A stretch of DNA of 53,125 nt from Buttiauxella izardii (GTDB lineage Bacteria; Pseudomonadota; Gammaproteobacteria; Enterobacterales; Enterobacteriaceae). Shown piece after piece: positions 27,176 to 36,447 of this stretch. The stretch's first letter is position 1. Every line of letters starts with the position of its first letter. The notes under the pieces were generated by a model that had not been told where the DNA came from, did not search any database, and worked only from the letters and a program-made list of their open reading frames with translations. The stretch is from NCBI RefSeq assembly GCF_003601925.1, contig NZ_QZWH01000011.1:1-53125 (forward strand). Reading direction: 5' to 3'. The position numbers and the translations under genes were made by a program.

Positions 27176-29317
27176 ATGTCAGAACAAATTTCTAGTATTA
27201 ATAAAAGCAATAATAAAAGCGATCAGATAGAACTCCATGAGCTCGTCGGTGTACTGCAGGATAACAAATGGAAGATAGCAATTATCACCATGGTATTCAC
27301 TATGGTGAGTATTGCTTATGCGTTACTCGCGACACCAATTTATAGCGCTAGCGCATTGGTGCAAGTTGAACAAAGTGCAGGTAGCAGCGTATTGAGCAAG
27401 CTATCCGACATTATGCCGGATAGCAAACCTGAATCGCAGACTGAGATTGGCTTATTAAAATCTCGTATGGTGCTGGGGAAAACGGTTGATGAGCTGGCGT
27501 TGGATACCGTAGTAGAAGAAAAGTACTTCCCTATTATTGGTAAAGGGCTGGCTCGTCTATTAGGAAACAAGGATGGCGTGATCGCTATTTCACGTTTAAC
27601 GCTGCGTGATGAATTGTTAGATCAACCCTTTTATCTGAAAGTACTTTCCCGCACTCAGTATGAAGTCAGTATCGATGGATCAATATTGCAAGGGCAGACG
27701 GGAGTTCTGTTAGACAAAGACAATATAAACTTACTTGTTAGTGAAATTGTTGCACCAGTGGGTACAACCTTTGTCGTTACCAAACTGGATAAACTGACAG
27801 CGATTAACAACCTGCTGGAGAATTTCTCAGTAACAGATTTGAGTAAAGACAGTGGCATGTTGCAGCTAACCTTTAAAGGGGAAAGTGCTAAGCAAGCTAC
27901 CCAGATTTTAAACCGCATCAGCAATAACTACCTCCAACAAAACGTTGGTCGTAAATCTGAAGAAGCCGCTAAAAGCCTCAATTTCCTGAAAGAACAACTA
28001 CCTCTGGTACGTGCCAAACTGGATGATGCTGAAAACCGCCTGAACCAGTACCGCCAGCAAAATGAATCCGTTGATTTATCCTTAGAAGCTAAATCAGTTC
28101 TTGATAATACGGTTGCGCTTGAAACACAGATTAATGAGCTGACCTTTAAAGAAGCAGAGATATCAAAACTATACACCCGCGACCACCCGGCCTACCGCAC
28201 CTTGCTGGAAAAGAAAGGATTATTGCTGAAAGAGCGCGATAAGTTGAATGCTCGTATTAGTAATATGCCGAAAACCCAGCAAGAAATACTAAGCCTAACG
28301 CGCGATGTTCAATCCGGGCAGGAGGTTTATATGTTGCTGTTAAATAAGCAGCAGGAACTTAATATTAATAAAGCTAGTACTGTTGGGAATGTTCGTATTA
28401 TTGATACGGCAGTGGCGGAGAGAAAAGCAGTTGCACCGAAAAAAACATTAGTTGTTTTGCTGGGTGTGGTATCTGGGATGTTAGGTGCGTTAGCTTATTG
28501 TATATTAAGAAAATTTTTGCATAACGGTATTGAAAGTAGTGAGCAGATTGAGAGTTTGGGTCTAAATGTGTATGCCACAATTCCCAATTCCAAATGGCTA
28601 AAAGAAAAAAACCAGCGACTTATAAAGAGCAGACGAAAAACAGTGCGTTCAATTAATTTGCTTGCAACAGATAACCCTACCGATTTATCTGTCGAAGCTA
28701 TTCGTAGTCTCCGAACAAGTCTGCATTTCGCCATGATGCAGGCTGAAAATAATATTTTACTAATTTCTGGGGCAACTCCAGAAGCAGGAAAAACTTTTGT
28801 AAGTTGTAACCTAGCTGCTGTGATTGCTCAGTCAGATAAAAAAGTACTATTGATTGATGCTGATTTGCGGAAGGGACAAGTACACCATGTTATTGGTTGC
28901 CATGAGAAGAATGGTCTTTCAGATGCCCTAATTAGTACCAAGCCCTTCACTGAAGTAGTTCAGAAAACAGAAATTGAAAATCTTGATTTTATATCCCGTG
29001 GGCAAGTCCCCCCAAATCCTTCTGAATTGTTGATGAATGTAAACTTTCAAACCTTAATGGAATGGGCTTCAGAGAATTATGATTTAGTCATTGTCGATAC
29101 CCCACCTGTTCTAGCCGTAAGTGATGCTTGTATTGCAGCTAAATATGCTGGAACCACTATGCTTGTTGCTCGTTTTCAGCAGAATACGTTGAAAGAAATG
29201 GCTGCATCAGCTAAGCGCTTTGAACAAAACAACTTGGCAATTAATGGAGTGATATTCAATGGTGTAGAAAAAAGGGCCAGTAATTATTATGAATATGGAG
29301 CTTATTCATATAATTGA
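27176..29317 (+). CDS. wzc: Wzc, polysaccharide co-polymerase and tyrosine autokinase, locus 2
   Basis: Second bacterial tyrosine kinase of 713 residues, with the same two-TM plus cytoplasmic kinase plan. Walker A GATPEAGKT, Walker A' LLIDADLRKG and Walker B LVIVDTPP are intact. The tail NYYEYGAYSYN carries Y704, Y705, Y707, Y710 and Y712. Compared with the locus 1 copy, the cytoplasmic N-terminus and the outer part of the periplasmic domain (about residues 135-205) differ most, while the membrane-proximal coiled-coil region and kinase are highly similar. That pattern would fit specialisation for a different polymer or chain length. Confidence 0.94.
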   Translation: MSEQISSINKSNNKSDQIELHELVGVLQDNKWKIAIITMVFTMVSIAYALLATPIYSASALVQVEQSAGSSVLSKLSDIMPDSKPESQTEIGLLKSRMVLGKTVDELALDTVVEEKYFPIIGKGLARLLGNKDGVIAISRLTLRDELLDQPFYLKVLSRTQYEVSIDGSILQGQTGVLLDKDNINLLVSEIVAPVGTTFVVTKLDKLTAINNLLENFSVTDLSKDSGMLQLTFKGESAKQATQILNRISNNYLQQNVGRKSEEAAKSLNFLKEQLPLVRAKLDDAENRLNQYRQQNESVDLSLEAKSVLDNTVALETQINELTFKEAEISKLYTRDHPAYRTLLEKKGLLLKERDKLNARISNMPKTQQEILSLTRDVQSGQEVYMLLLNKQQELNINKASTVGNVRIIDTAVAERKAVAPKKTLVVLLGVVSGMLGALAYCILRKFLHNGIESSEQIESLGLNVYATIPNSKWLKEKNQRLIKSRRKTVRSINLLATDNPTDLSVEAIRSLRTSLHFAMMQAENNILLISGATPEAGKTFVSCNLAAVIAQSDKKVLLIDADLRKGQVHHVIGCHEKNGLSDALISTKPFTEVVQKTEIENLDFISRGQVPPNPSELLMNVNFQTLMEWASENYDLVIVDTPPVLAVSDACIAAKYAGTTMLVARFQQNTLKEMAASAKRFEQNNLAINGVIFNGVEKRASNYYEYGAYSYN

Positions 29318-29364
29318 TTGGGTAGAGCAATAAATCTAAATAGGACAAAAGCATAGGACTGCGT

Positions 29365-30081
29365 ATGAGGTTGTTAAGTTATAATGATTATTCAGATATT
29401 AAAGAAAAAATAATCACCAACGAAACTGGTCAAATAGTGTCATTCGTCAACCCATTCTCGTATTACATGTTGAAAGAGGATAAGAGCGTTTCATCGAGTA
29501 TAGATGGTTTTTTTGTTGATGGTGCATTATTATGTCTAATGCATAATATTTTTAATAAAAGAAAAGTAAAAAGAATAAGCTTTGATTTTTCCTCTATTGC
29601 CGACGATTTTTTTAGATTCTGTGAATCCCATAAATTAATTATTTCTATTATTGGAGCTAAAAAAGAAGAACTTGATAAAGCTTTGATTATTTTTAAAAAA
29701 AGATATCCATTATTACGACTGGGATGTTGTAATGATGGTTATTTTGGCGACGGCGATATAGAAACCATAGCTGAGAAAACAATAAACTCTGATGTTGTAA
29801 TTATAGCAATGGGGGCGCCAAGGCAAGAGCGGGTTGCTCTAGATATTTACATGCTTAATAAACACAGGTTAGTTATAACTTGTGGCGGATTTATTACACA
29901 AACATCAATTAAAGAAGAGTATTATAATTTCATAGTGAAAAAAACAGGGTTGCGTTGGGTTCAAAGAATTATAATGCATAAACATGTTAGGGTCAAGGTC
30001 ATTAAAACATATCCAAGATTTATTATTAGATATATATATGAAAGTATAAATATGAAAATTCAGAAAAGACTAAGATCATGA
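29365..30081 (+). CDS. WecG/TagA/CpsF-family glycosyltransferase (GT26), locus 2
   Basis: A 238-residue GT26 enzyme. Family marks are the FVNPFSYYML start of the fold, D47-G-F-F-V-D52-G in the active-site region and the MGAPRQE motif at 149-155. WecG and TagA move N-acetylmannosamine-type sugars onto undecaprenyl-PP-GlcNAc, the product of WecA. A GT26 gene just after a WecA-type locus head is therefore coherent as the second step of the repeat unit. The exact donor is unknown. It overlaps the next gene by 4 bases. Confidence 0.86.
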   Translation: MRLLSYNDYSDIKEKIITNETGQIVSFVNPFSYYMLKEDKSVSSSIDGFFVDGALLCLMHNIFNKRKVKRISFDFSSIADDFFRFCESHKLIISIIGAKKEELDKALIIFKKRYPLLRLGCCNDGYFGDGDIETIAEKTINSDVVIIAMGAPRQERVALDIYMLNKHRLVITCGGFITQTSIKEEYYNFIVKKTGLRWVQRIIMHKHVRVKVIKTYPRFIIRYIYESINMKIQKRLRS

Positions 30082-30839
30082 TTCCAAAAATCATTCATTA
30101 TTGCTGGTTTGGAAGGCAAGAGAAAAGTAAACTCATACAGGAGTGTATTGCATCATGGAAAATAATGTGTCCTGAGTATGATATAATTGAATGGAATGAA
30201 GATAATTTTGATTTTAGCGCAAATAAATTCGCCCTTGAAGCTTACCAAACTAAAAAATGGGCTTTTGTGGTGGACTTTGTTAGAGTTTATGTGATAAATG
30301 AGTTCGGAGGGGTTTATTTAGACACTGATGTGGAGCTCTTAAAACCATTAACGCCATACTTAGAACATAATGCATTTCTTGGATTTGAAGATAACGCGCT
30401 TATTTCTACTGCTGTAATTGGAGCTGAAAAAAATCACCCATTAATAAAACGTGTTTTAGAATATTATTCCAAAAACAGTTTCATTAAAGAACGTGGGAAA
30501 TACAGCATGATACCTAATACAGTTATTATAAGTGGAATACTGAATAGAGAATATGGTTTGACTAACATCTCTGAGTCTTTTGATAAACATATTCAACTTA
30601 AAAGCGGATTGAATATCTATCCTTGGTTTATCTTTAGTCCAAAAAATCATATGACGGGAAAAATAACGAGGAATATAAATAGTGTATCCATACATCATTT
30701 CAATGGCTCATGGTTCACATTAAAGCATAGAGTATTAAAAAAAGTAATATCTGCAATGGTTTTTTTGATAGGGAAGAATAAATATTTGATACTCAGAAGT
30801 AAAATTAATGCTACTACTTGTCGTAAAATTAACAAGTAA
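30078..30839 (+). CDS. GT32-family glycosyltransferase (OCH1/capsular type), locus 2
   Basis: A 253-residue glycosyltransferase with the sugar-binding DXD domain. The N-terminus IPKIIHYCWFG and the FGGVYLDTDVELL segment (DTD at 82-84, metal and nucleotide-sugar binding) are classical for GT32 capsular enzymes. It starts in an ATGA overlap with the GT26 gene. Substrate not predictable; many relatives move galactose, mannose or related sugars. Confidence 0.85.
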   Translation: MIPKIIHYCWFGRQEKSKLIQECIASWKIMCPEYDIIEWNEDNFDFSANKFALEAYQTKKWAFVVDFVRVYVINEFGGVYLDTDVELLKPLTPYLEHNAFLGFEDNALISTAVIGAEKNHPLIKRVLEYYSKNSFIKERGKYSMIPNTVIISGILNREYGLTNISESFDKHIQLKSGLNIYPWFIFSPKNHMTGKITRNINSVSIHHFNGSWFTLKHRVLKKVISAMVFLIGKNKYLILRSKINATTCRKINK

Positions 30840-30860
30840 AAATCAGAGTTGTGACAATTT

Positions 30861-31970
30861 ATGCCATTAACAATAATATATTCTATTTCTTTGGTTTCTT
30901 TCATCATCGGAGGGTTAATTAGTTATAGCCAATATAATATCCTTCCGGTGGATAATATATTAGAAGTGATAATACTATCAACATCTTTTTTCTTTAGGCC
31001 AAAGTTTGATTCAAAATTTAGCGCAACAGTTTTTTATATAATTACTATTTATATCGTTATCAAGACAATTATTAATGTCGGGATAATGGGGGTGAATTAT
31101 TTAGATTATTTTTTGGCTAATAAGTTTGTTGTTTATTTTATGATTCTCCTTTATTTAAGTGGTAAGTGTGCTTTTAGTCCGCTTTTTATCAAAAATATAT
31201 ATACGCTTCTACTCTATTCCTTCTTAATTAAGTATATACTCTGGCATTTTTTATCCGATTCGAGTCGGCCTGGTATTTTTGTTGAAAATAATTTCGAATT
31301 GCTTTTTTTGATTCTTTTATCGATTGTAAAAATTGAAAGAGTTGGTGGGTTAACTAAGCTGGAAATGATCATATTACCATCTGTTTTTTTACTTTCTGGA
31401 TCACGTTCTGGCCTGTTGTGTATATTATTTATGATGTTTTGTTATATGTTCAAAACAATAGATTATAAGATAATTCTAAAGCTAATTTTTTTATCTTTGC
31501 TTGCGTTGACAGTATTTAAGATATTTGAATCTCGCATGGTTGGGATGGAGTTGCAGCAAATTGATAGATATGTTTTTTTTGAGGGTTTTTTGCACTCGAT
31601 TAAAGGTTGGGGTATATTAAATTATATTTTTGGAAATTATATTCTAGCGCCTTTAGATGCTTACACATGTTCTCGTTTATCTTTTTATCAAGTTCTCTTT
31701 AGTTATAATGGGAGTTATGAATGTTACTCTGTTATATTGCATTCTTTTGTGTTACGTGTCATCTATGATTTTGGGTTTTTAGGTTTCATATTAACACTAT
31801 TAATTTTGTGGCGGTTGTTGAGTACACATTTATCCGTTAGATCTTCTATTATAGCCTTTGCATGTATTTTGCTAAATGGGTTTTCAGTCAGTTCTCTTAA
31901 TAGTGCACTTTGCATGTTAGGATTGATTTTTATTATTACATCGTACAATGAAGAGCATGAAAAACTATAA
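30861..31970 (+). CDS. wzy: Putative Wzy polysaccharide polymerase, locus 2
   Basis: A 369-residue polytopic protein, almost entirely hydrophobic helices with a loop around residues 225-295 that contains an RLSFYQVLFSYNGSYECYS stretch. The SGSRSGLL motif in its middle is common in Wzy and O-antigen ligase proteins. No other polymerase candidate exists in this locus, which supports the Wzy call. Base composition is extremely AT-rich. Confidence 0.7.
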   Translation: MPLTIIYSISLVSFIIGGLISYSQYNILPVDNILEVIILSTSFFFRPKFDSKFSATVFYIITIYIVIKTIINVGIMGVNYLDYFLANKFVVYFMILLYLSGKCAFSPLFIKNIYTLLLYSFLIKYILWHFLSDSSRPGIFVENNFELLFLILLSIVKIERVGGLTKLEMIILPSVFLLSGSRSGLLCILFMMFCYMFKTIDYKIILKLIFLSLLALTVFKIFESRMVGMELQQIDRYVFFEGFLHSIKGWGILNYIFGNYILAPLDAYTCSRLSFYQVLFSYNGSYECYSVILHSFVLRVIYDFGFLGFILTLLILWRLLSTHLSVRSSIIAFACILLNGFSVSSLNSALCMLGLIFIITSYNEEHEKL

Positions 31971-32116
31971 ACAGGGAGGGGGGAAATACATTTAAAAAGC
32001 CACAAAAGGGATGAGAAGGGAAATTATGTTATCAGTAATATCTTGACAAAATATAAAGGATTAACGTTTGTGCCAAAGAGAAAGATGAAAAAATGGCTAT
32101 AGACAAAGATTCTTTT

Positions 32117-32125
32117 TGGTATACT
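32117..32125 (+). promoter_or_regulatory. Possible extended -10 promoter before the locus 2 flippase
   Basis: TGGTATACT is a TGn extended -10 (TATACT at 32120-32125) without a good -35. It lies in the 250-base gap before the flippase gene, the only sizeable gap among the cargo genes before the flippase, and could give an internal promoter. Low certainty in AT-rich DNA. Confidence 0.25.
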
Positions 32126-32220
32126 CACAACACCAATTAGCAACACGATATGGATACTTTGGAAATTATGCCTATTCCTGCAAAATTCCAACCAGCTCTT
32201 CTCTACTTTGATATAAACAA

Positions 32221-33771
32221 ATGTTAATTAATATGCAAAATAGAAAATATAAACGCATGGCTAAAAATGCAATGATGTTGTATTTTCGCATGCTACTCAC
32301 AATGGCTGTTTCTTTATACACATCAAGAGTCATACTCCAAACCCTTGGAGTCGATGATTTTGGTATTTATAATGTGGTAGCCGGTTTTGTTACGATGCTT
32401 GGATTCCTGCACGGTGCAATGTCATCAGCGACACAACGTTTTCTTGCATTTGAGTTAGGTAAATCTGAAGATAAAGACGTGCGTAGTATTTTCAGCATGA
32501 GTATGAATATTCATGTTTCTATTGCTTTGTTTGTACTATTAATTGGGGAAACAGTAGGTTTGTGGTTCGTTCAGACACACCTTACTATACCGGCTGATAG
32601 AGTATATGCAGCAGAATGGGTATTTCATTTAGCACTCTTCTCATTCATGATTACCATCGTCAGTGTTCCCTATAATGCTCTAATAATTGCTCATGAACGA
32701 ATGAGTGTCTTCGCGTGGGTAAGCATTATTGATGTGATGCTGAAGCTATTGATCGTATTTATTCTTGGTTCAATGAAAATTGACAAGCTAATTTTATATG
32801 GCTCACTTAGTCTTGTTGTTTCCTTTATTATTTGTGCAATTTATGCAACATATTGCACGAAGATATTTTCTGAATCTAAGTTTAGAATTTATTGGGATCA
32901 GAAACTATTCAGGATTATGCTTTCTTATACGGGGTGGAACCTTTGGGGTAATATCGCGGCAGTAATTAGTGGGCAAGGTATAAATATCCTTCTGAATATA
33001 TTTTTTGGGCCCTCGGTCAACGCCGCCAGAGCTATTGCGATGTTGGTCTCCTCAGCGCTAAATAATTTCGTGCAAAGTCTACAGGTTGCAATTAATCCGC
33101 AAATTATAAAATCATATGCATCTCAGGATATGGCATATATGCATAAGTTAGTTTGTTATGGGGCTAAATACAATTTCTTTCTTTTGTTTTTTCTATCCAT
33201 GCCAGTAATTATAAATACTGATGTTATATTAAATTCCTGGCTTGGATCTACACCCGAATATACATCTATATTTGTTCGGCTAATTATTGCTAATATACTT
33301 GTGGATTGTATATCTGCACCATTGATGACATCAGTTCAAGCTACAGGGAAAATAAAACTATACCAAAGTATAGTGGGTGGTGTTTTATTACTAAATTTAC
33401 CTTTATCTTATTTTATTTTAAAGACTGGTGGGCAACCTCAAACAGTGATATATGTTGGTATTACTATCTCTGTAGTTGCGTTTTTAGTAAGGTTGGTTAT
33501 TCTTAAAAAAATAACATTTCTTCCCGTTGTGGAATATTTAAGAGAAGTGGTTTTACGCAGTGTGTTAATTATTATTGCAGTCATTGCATTATATTACGCC
33601 ACAATTTATTTTTTGTTTGATACACTTGGATTTTGGTGTGGGTCAACGCTCATCTCTATATATTGTTTACTTGCTATTACTTCACTAGGACTTGAACCCG
33701 TTGAACGGGAATTTATTTTTAAAAAATTAAAGTTTATATTGTTTACTTTGTCCCATAGGAATGGTTGTTGA
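32221..33771 (+). CDS. wzx: Wzx-type polysaccharide flippase, locus 2
   Basis: A 516-residue membrane protein with about 14 hydrophobic segments, longer than the locus 1 flippase (404) and of a different subgroup. The N-terminus shows ARNAMMLYFRML-like helix and the ILQTLGVDDFGIYNVVAGFV turn typical of PST/MATE-like oligosaccharide flippases. A start at the ATG at 32233 (MQNRKYKRM) is also possible. It follows a 250-base spacer and precedes the pyruvyl transferase gene, so it may mark the start of a separately acquired sub-module. Confidence 0.82.
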   Translation: MLINMQNRKYKRMAKNAMMLYFRMLLTMAVSLYTSRVILQTLGVDDFGIYNVVAGFVTMLGFLHGAMSSATQRFLAFELGKSEDKDVRSIFSMSMNIHVSIALFVLLIGETVGLWFVQTHLTIPADRVYAAEWVFHLALFSFMITIVSVPYNALIIAHERMSVFAWVSIIDVMLKLLIVFILGSMKIDKLILYGSLSLVVSFIICAIYATYCTKIFSESKFRIYWDQKLFRIMLSYTGWNLWGNIAAVISGQGINILLNIFFGPSVNAARAIAMLVSSALNNFVQSLQVAINPQIIKSYASQDMAYMHKLVCYGAKYNFFLLFFLSMPVIINTDVILNSWLGSTPEYTSIFVRLIIANILVDCISAPLMTSVQATGKIKLYQSIVGGVLLLNLPLSYFILKTGGQPQTVIYVGITISVVAFLVRLVILKKITFLPVVEYLREVVLRSVLIIIAVIALYYATIYFLFDTLGFWCGSTLISIYCLLAITSLGLEPVEREFIFKKLKFILFTLSHRNGC

Positions 33772-33904
33772 TGTGATGGTCGAGAAGATTCATATCTAGT
33801 TAGCTTTTTTATGGCCAGATAGTGTTGAGTTACCTTTATATATTTAGTTTATCGAATAGCCGTTAAGAAGTATTGAGAAATTTAATTGAGGTGTCACTTA
33901 TCTA

Positions 33905-35029
33905 ATGAAAATAGGCATACTTACCCAACCCTTACATAATAACTATGGTGGTCTCTTACAAGCCTATGCACTGCAGTATTATTTAGTGAAGCAAGGGCAC
34001 GAAGTATTAACAGTTGACTTCAAAGGGCGTAATAAACCGCGCTTTTGGGGAATAAGAGGAATCATTCTTAATTCGATACAAAAATATATACTCTGCCGAC
34101 ATGTAAAACATGTCTTTCCTATAACAGAACAAAAAAAGCAATTTCATGGTCAGCACACTAGGCGCTTTGCTTCTGAGCATATTCGTACCACTCAAATCAT
34201 TACATCACTTAACGAGTTTACTTACATCAAGCAGTATCAATTTGATGCGTATATAGTGGGAAGTGATCAGGTATGGCGACCTTTTTATTCCCCTGGTATG
34301 CCTGCCTTTTTTTTAGACTTTTTAGGTGACGAACGCCAAAGTAAGCGGATTGCTTATGCGGCCTCTTTTGGCGTAGACCACTGTAATGAATTTCGTAAAA
34401 ATGACTTGTCACATTATGCCAAACGGCTGCAGCAATTTGATGCAATTGGCGTGCGTGAAGATTCAGCCGTAGAGCTTTGCCGTGACTATTTTGCGGTTGA
34501 TGCTGTGCATGTCATCGATCCCACTCTTTTACTGGACAAAGCAGACTATTGTACCTTGGTTAACCAGGATTACATTCAGCCGTCAATGGGGAATATGATG
34601 GTCTATGTGCTCGATAAGGATCCAGAAAAGCAGGCTATAATTAGTACGGTTGCAAACGCTCGTGGACTAACCCCTTATACTGTAATGCAAGATGAAACTA
34701 CCGGTATTTACCCACCAGTTACACAGTGGCTCCGTGGTTTTATGGATGCAGAGTATGTTGTCACCGATTCGTTTCATGGTGTTGCCTTCGCTATTATTTT
34801 TAATAAGCCCTTTATTGCTATTGGTAATCATGATCGGGGTCTTGCACGTTTCACCTCAATTCTGGCAAAGTTTGGCTTAGAAGAACGATTGGTATTTTCA
34901 TTGCAAGATTTAACCATAGATAAAATCAATCAGCCTGTTAATTTCGGTGCGGTAAATAAGTTAAAAATGGCAGAGCAACAGATTGCATATACTTTTTTAC
35001 AGGAAGCCCTGCAAGGGGAAAAGAAATAA
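33905..35029 (+). CDS. Polysaccharide pyruvyl transferase-family protein, locus 2
   Basis: A 374-residue member of the polysaccharide pyruvyl transferase family. The N-terminus KIGILTQPLHNNYGGLLQAYAL is the usual opening of this group; other marks are VGSDQVWRP at 118-126, YAASFG at 151-156 and VTDSFHGVAFA at 286-296. Members of the family add ketal-pyruvate to sugars from phosphoenolpyruvate, giving acidic polymers, though several subgroups are uncharacterised. Its GC content looks higher than that of its neighbours, which suggests a different origin. The GT2 gene starts one base after its stop. Confidence 0.84.
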   Translation: MKIGILTQPLHNNYGGLLQAYALQYYLVKQGHEVLTVDFKGRNKPRFWGIRGIILNSIQKYILCRHVKHVFPITEQKKQFHGQHTRRFASEHIRTTQIITSLNEFTYIKQYQFDAYIVGSDQVWRPFYSPGMPAFFLDFLGDERQSKRIAYAASFGVDHCNEFRKNDLSHYAKRLQQFDAIGVREDSAVELCRDYFAVDAVHVIDPTLLLDKADYCTLVNQDYIQPSMGNMMVYVLDKDPEKQAIISTVANARGLTPYTVMQDETTGIYPPVTQWLRGFMDAEYVVTDSFHGVAFAIIFNKPFIAIGNHDRGLARFTSILAKFGLEERLVFSLQDLTIDKINQPVNFGAVNKLKMAEQQIAYTFLQEALQGEKK

Positions 35030-35030
35030 C

Positions 35031-36005
35031 ATGCCGAAAGTGTCTGTTATAATGCCAGTTTACAATGCTGAGCAATATGTAGAGAGAGCAATTACCAGTC
35101 TGTTGGAACAAACCCTTGATGATGTGCAATTTATTATTATTGATGATGGCTCTGAAGATAATTCTCTAGCTATTATCAATCAGGTAATAGCTTGTTATCC
35201 TGGGAAAAGAAATAATGTTATCTTAATTAGCCGAGAAAATCGTGGCGTTGCTGCCACCCGTGCTGAAGGCATGACTCTTGCTACTGGTGATTATATCATT
35301 CACTTAGATAGTGATGACTGGGCCGAGGATAATTGGCTAGAGACGATGCACACCAAATCTATTGCAGAAAATGCCGATGTGGTGATATGTGATTATACAG
35401 AAGTATATTCAACGAGAAATATACATGTTAAACAACCTATAGCTATCAATGGTGTTGATTGTGTCCGGAAATTGTTGAGCGGAGAGTTACATGGCTCAAC
35501 CTGGAACAAGTTAGTTAAACGTAAATTATATGTTGATAATAACTTCGGGTTTTACCCGGGTGTTAATTACCTTGAGGATTTCATTCTTATTATGCAGGTG
35601 TTTTTTGCTGCACAAATCATTTCTTACATTGAATCTCCTTTGGTTTATTATAATAAAATGAATGAGCATTCTATTACTGCGATTATTAATGAAGAAAGAG
35701 TTAAAGAAATAATCTCTGCCACTGATGTTATTTCTTCTATTTTAAAAAAATTCGAGCTATACGGTTGTTTATCGAAGCAGTTTGCTTTCTTTAAATTGAA
35801 TCAAAAGTCTTGGATATTATATTGTAATAGAAATAATATTCCTACATCGTTATGGGATATATTCCAAGGGACCAATGATTTTATTTGGCGTAGTCCTCTG
35901 CCTATTTATAATAAAATCATATTGTATGCTGGTGCACTCCGACAGTTTTTTGTTGCAAGAATGATGCTGGTGTTTATTCATAGTTTGAGAAAAATAATTC
36001 GGTGA
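35031..36005 (+). CDS. GT2-family glycosyltransferase, locus 2
   Basis: A 324-residue inverting GT-A glycosyltransferase. The start MPKVSVIMPVYNAEQYV, with GGGGAA as a Shine-Dalgarno 10 bases upstream, is the family's standard N-terminus. IDDGS at 37-41 and the DSDD at 93-96 (the DXD metal-binding region) are present. No multi-membrane segment is seen, so it is a monofunctional transferase and not a synthase. It is translationally close to the pyruvyl transferase gene. Confidence 0.87.
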   Translation: MPKVSVIMPVYNAEQYVERAITSLLEQTLDDVQFIIIDDGSEDNSLAIINQVIACYPGKRNNVILISRENRGVAATRAEGMTLATGDYIIHLDSDDWAEDNWLETMHTKSIAENADVVICDYTEVYSTRNIHVKQPIAINGVDCVRKLLSGELHGSTWNKLVKRKLYVDNNFGFYPGVNYLEDFILIMQVFFAAQIISYIESPLVYYNKMNEHSITAIINEERVKEIISATDVISSILKKFELYGCLSKQFAFFKLNQKSWILYCNRNNIPTSLWDIFQGTNDFIWRSPLPIYNKIILYAGALRQFFVARMMLVFIHSLRKIIR

Positions 36006-36447
36006 TTAGCAATGTAAATTTCTAATCATGGTTACACTTTGTAAGTGTTACGATTATATCTACATTGATTACTCTTTATTCATAATGTATGAACATGGAA
36101 TTACAGGGAATATAATGTTTTTCATGTGACTGCTTGAATGCTTATGTTCATATTTTTGACATTAGAGTATTTATCATCAATATCAATATCAATATTGAAA
36201 CTGTTTATGAAGTTTTCATCTGTGACTTCAGGTTTCAATTTATCATGATAACCTGTTAATATTACAAGTAACACCTGCTATTTTATTTACTTGTTGGGTG
36301 CTTAATAAATCATAGAATTTTTTGTGAAACTCACTGGGCATTTTTACCTGGAGTTATTTGCTCAATTATATTTATTGCATTCTTTTATATTCTTTTAGTT
36401 TTTAAAGTAAAAAGATTTAGATTGCGACTCATCTCTTGAGAAGAAAA
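36006..36447. other. 440-base AT-rich gap before the FrhB-like gene
   Basis: No gene was recognised. Two inverted repeats lie near its start: GATTAG (36004-36009) with CTAATC (36022-36027), and GTTACACTT (36031-36039) with AAGTGTTAC (36043-36051, one mismatch). A short tandem run of ATCAAT units lies around 36174-36199. It could hold a transcription end and a new promoter, but no clear pair of hexamers was chosen. Confidence 0.5.
36031..36051 (+). repeat. Inverted repeat downstream of the GT2 gene
   Basis: GTTACACTT, loop TGT, AAGTGTTAC: nine-base arms with one mismatch. No T-run follows directly. It may be a weak terminator or an operator. Confidence 0.35.

Noticed and set aside
32043-32048. 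TTGACA consensus -35 in the gap before the locus 2 flippase
   Set aside because: No acceptable -10 lies 16-18 bases downstream; the TATACT at 32120 is far too distant.
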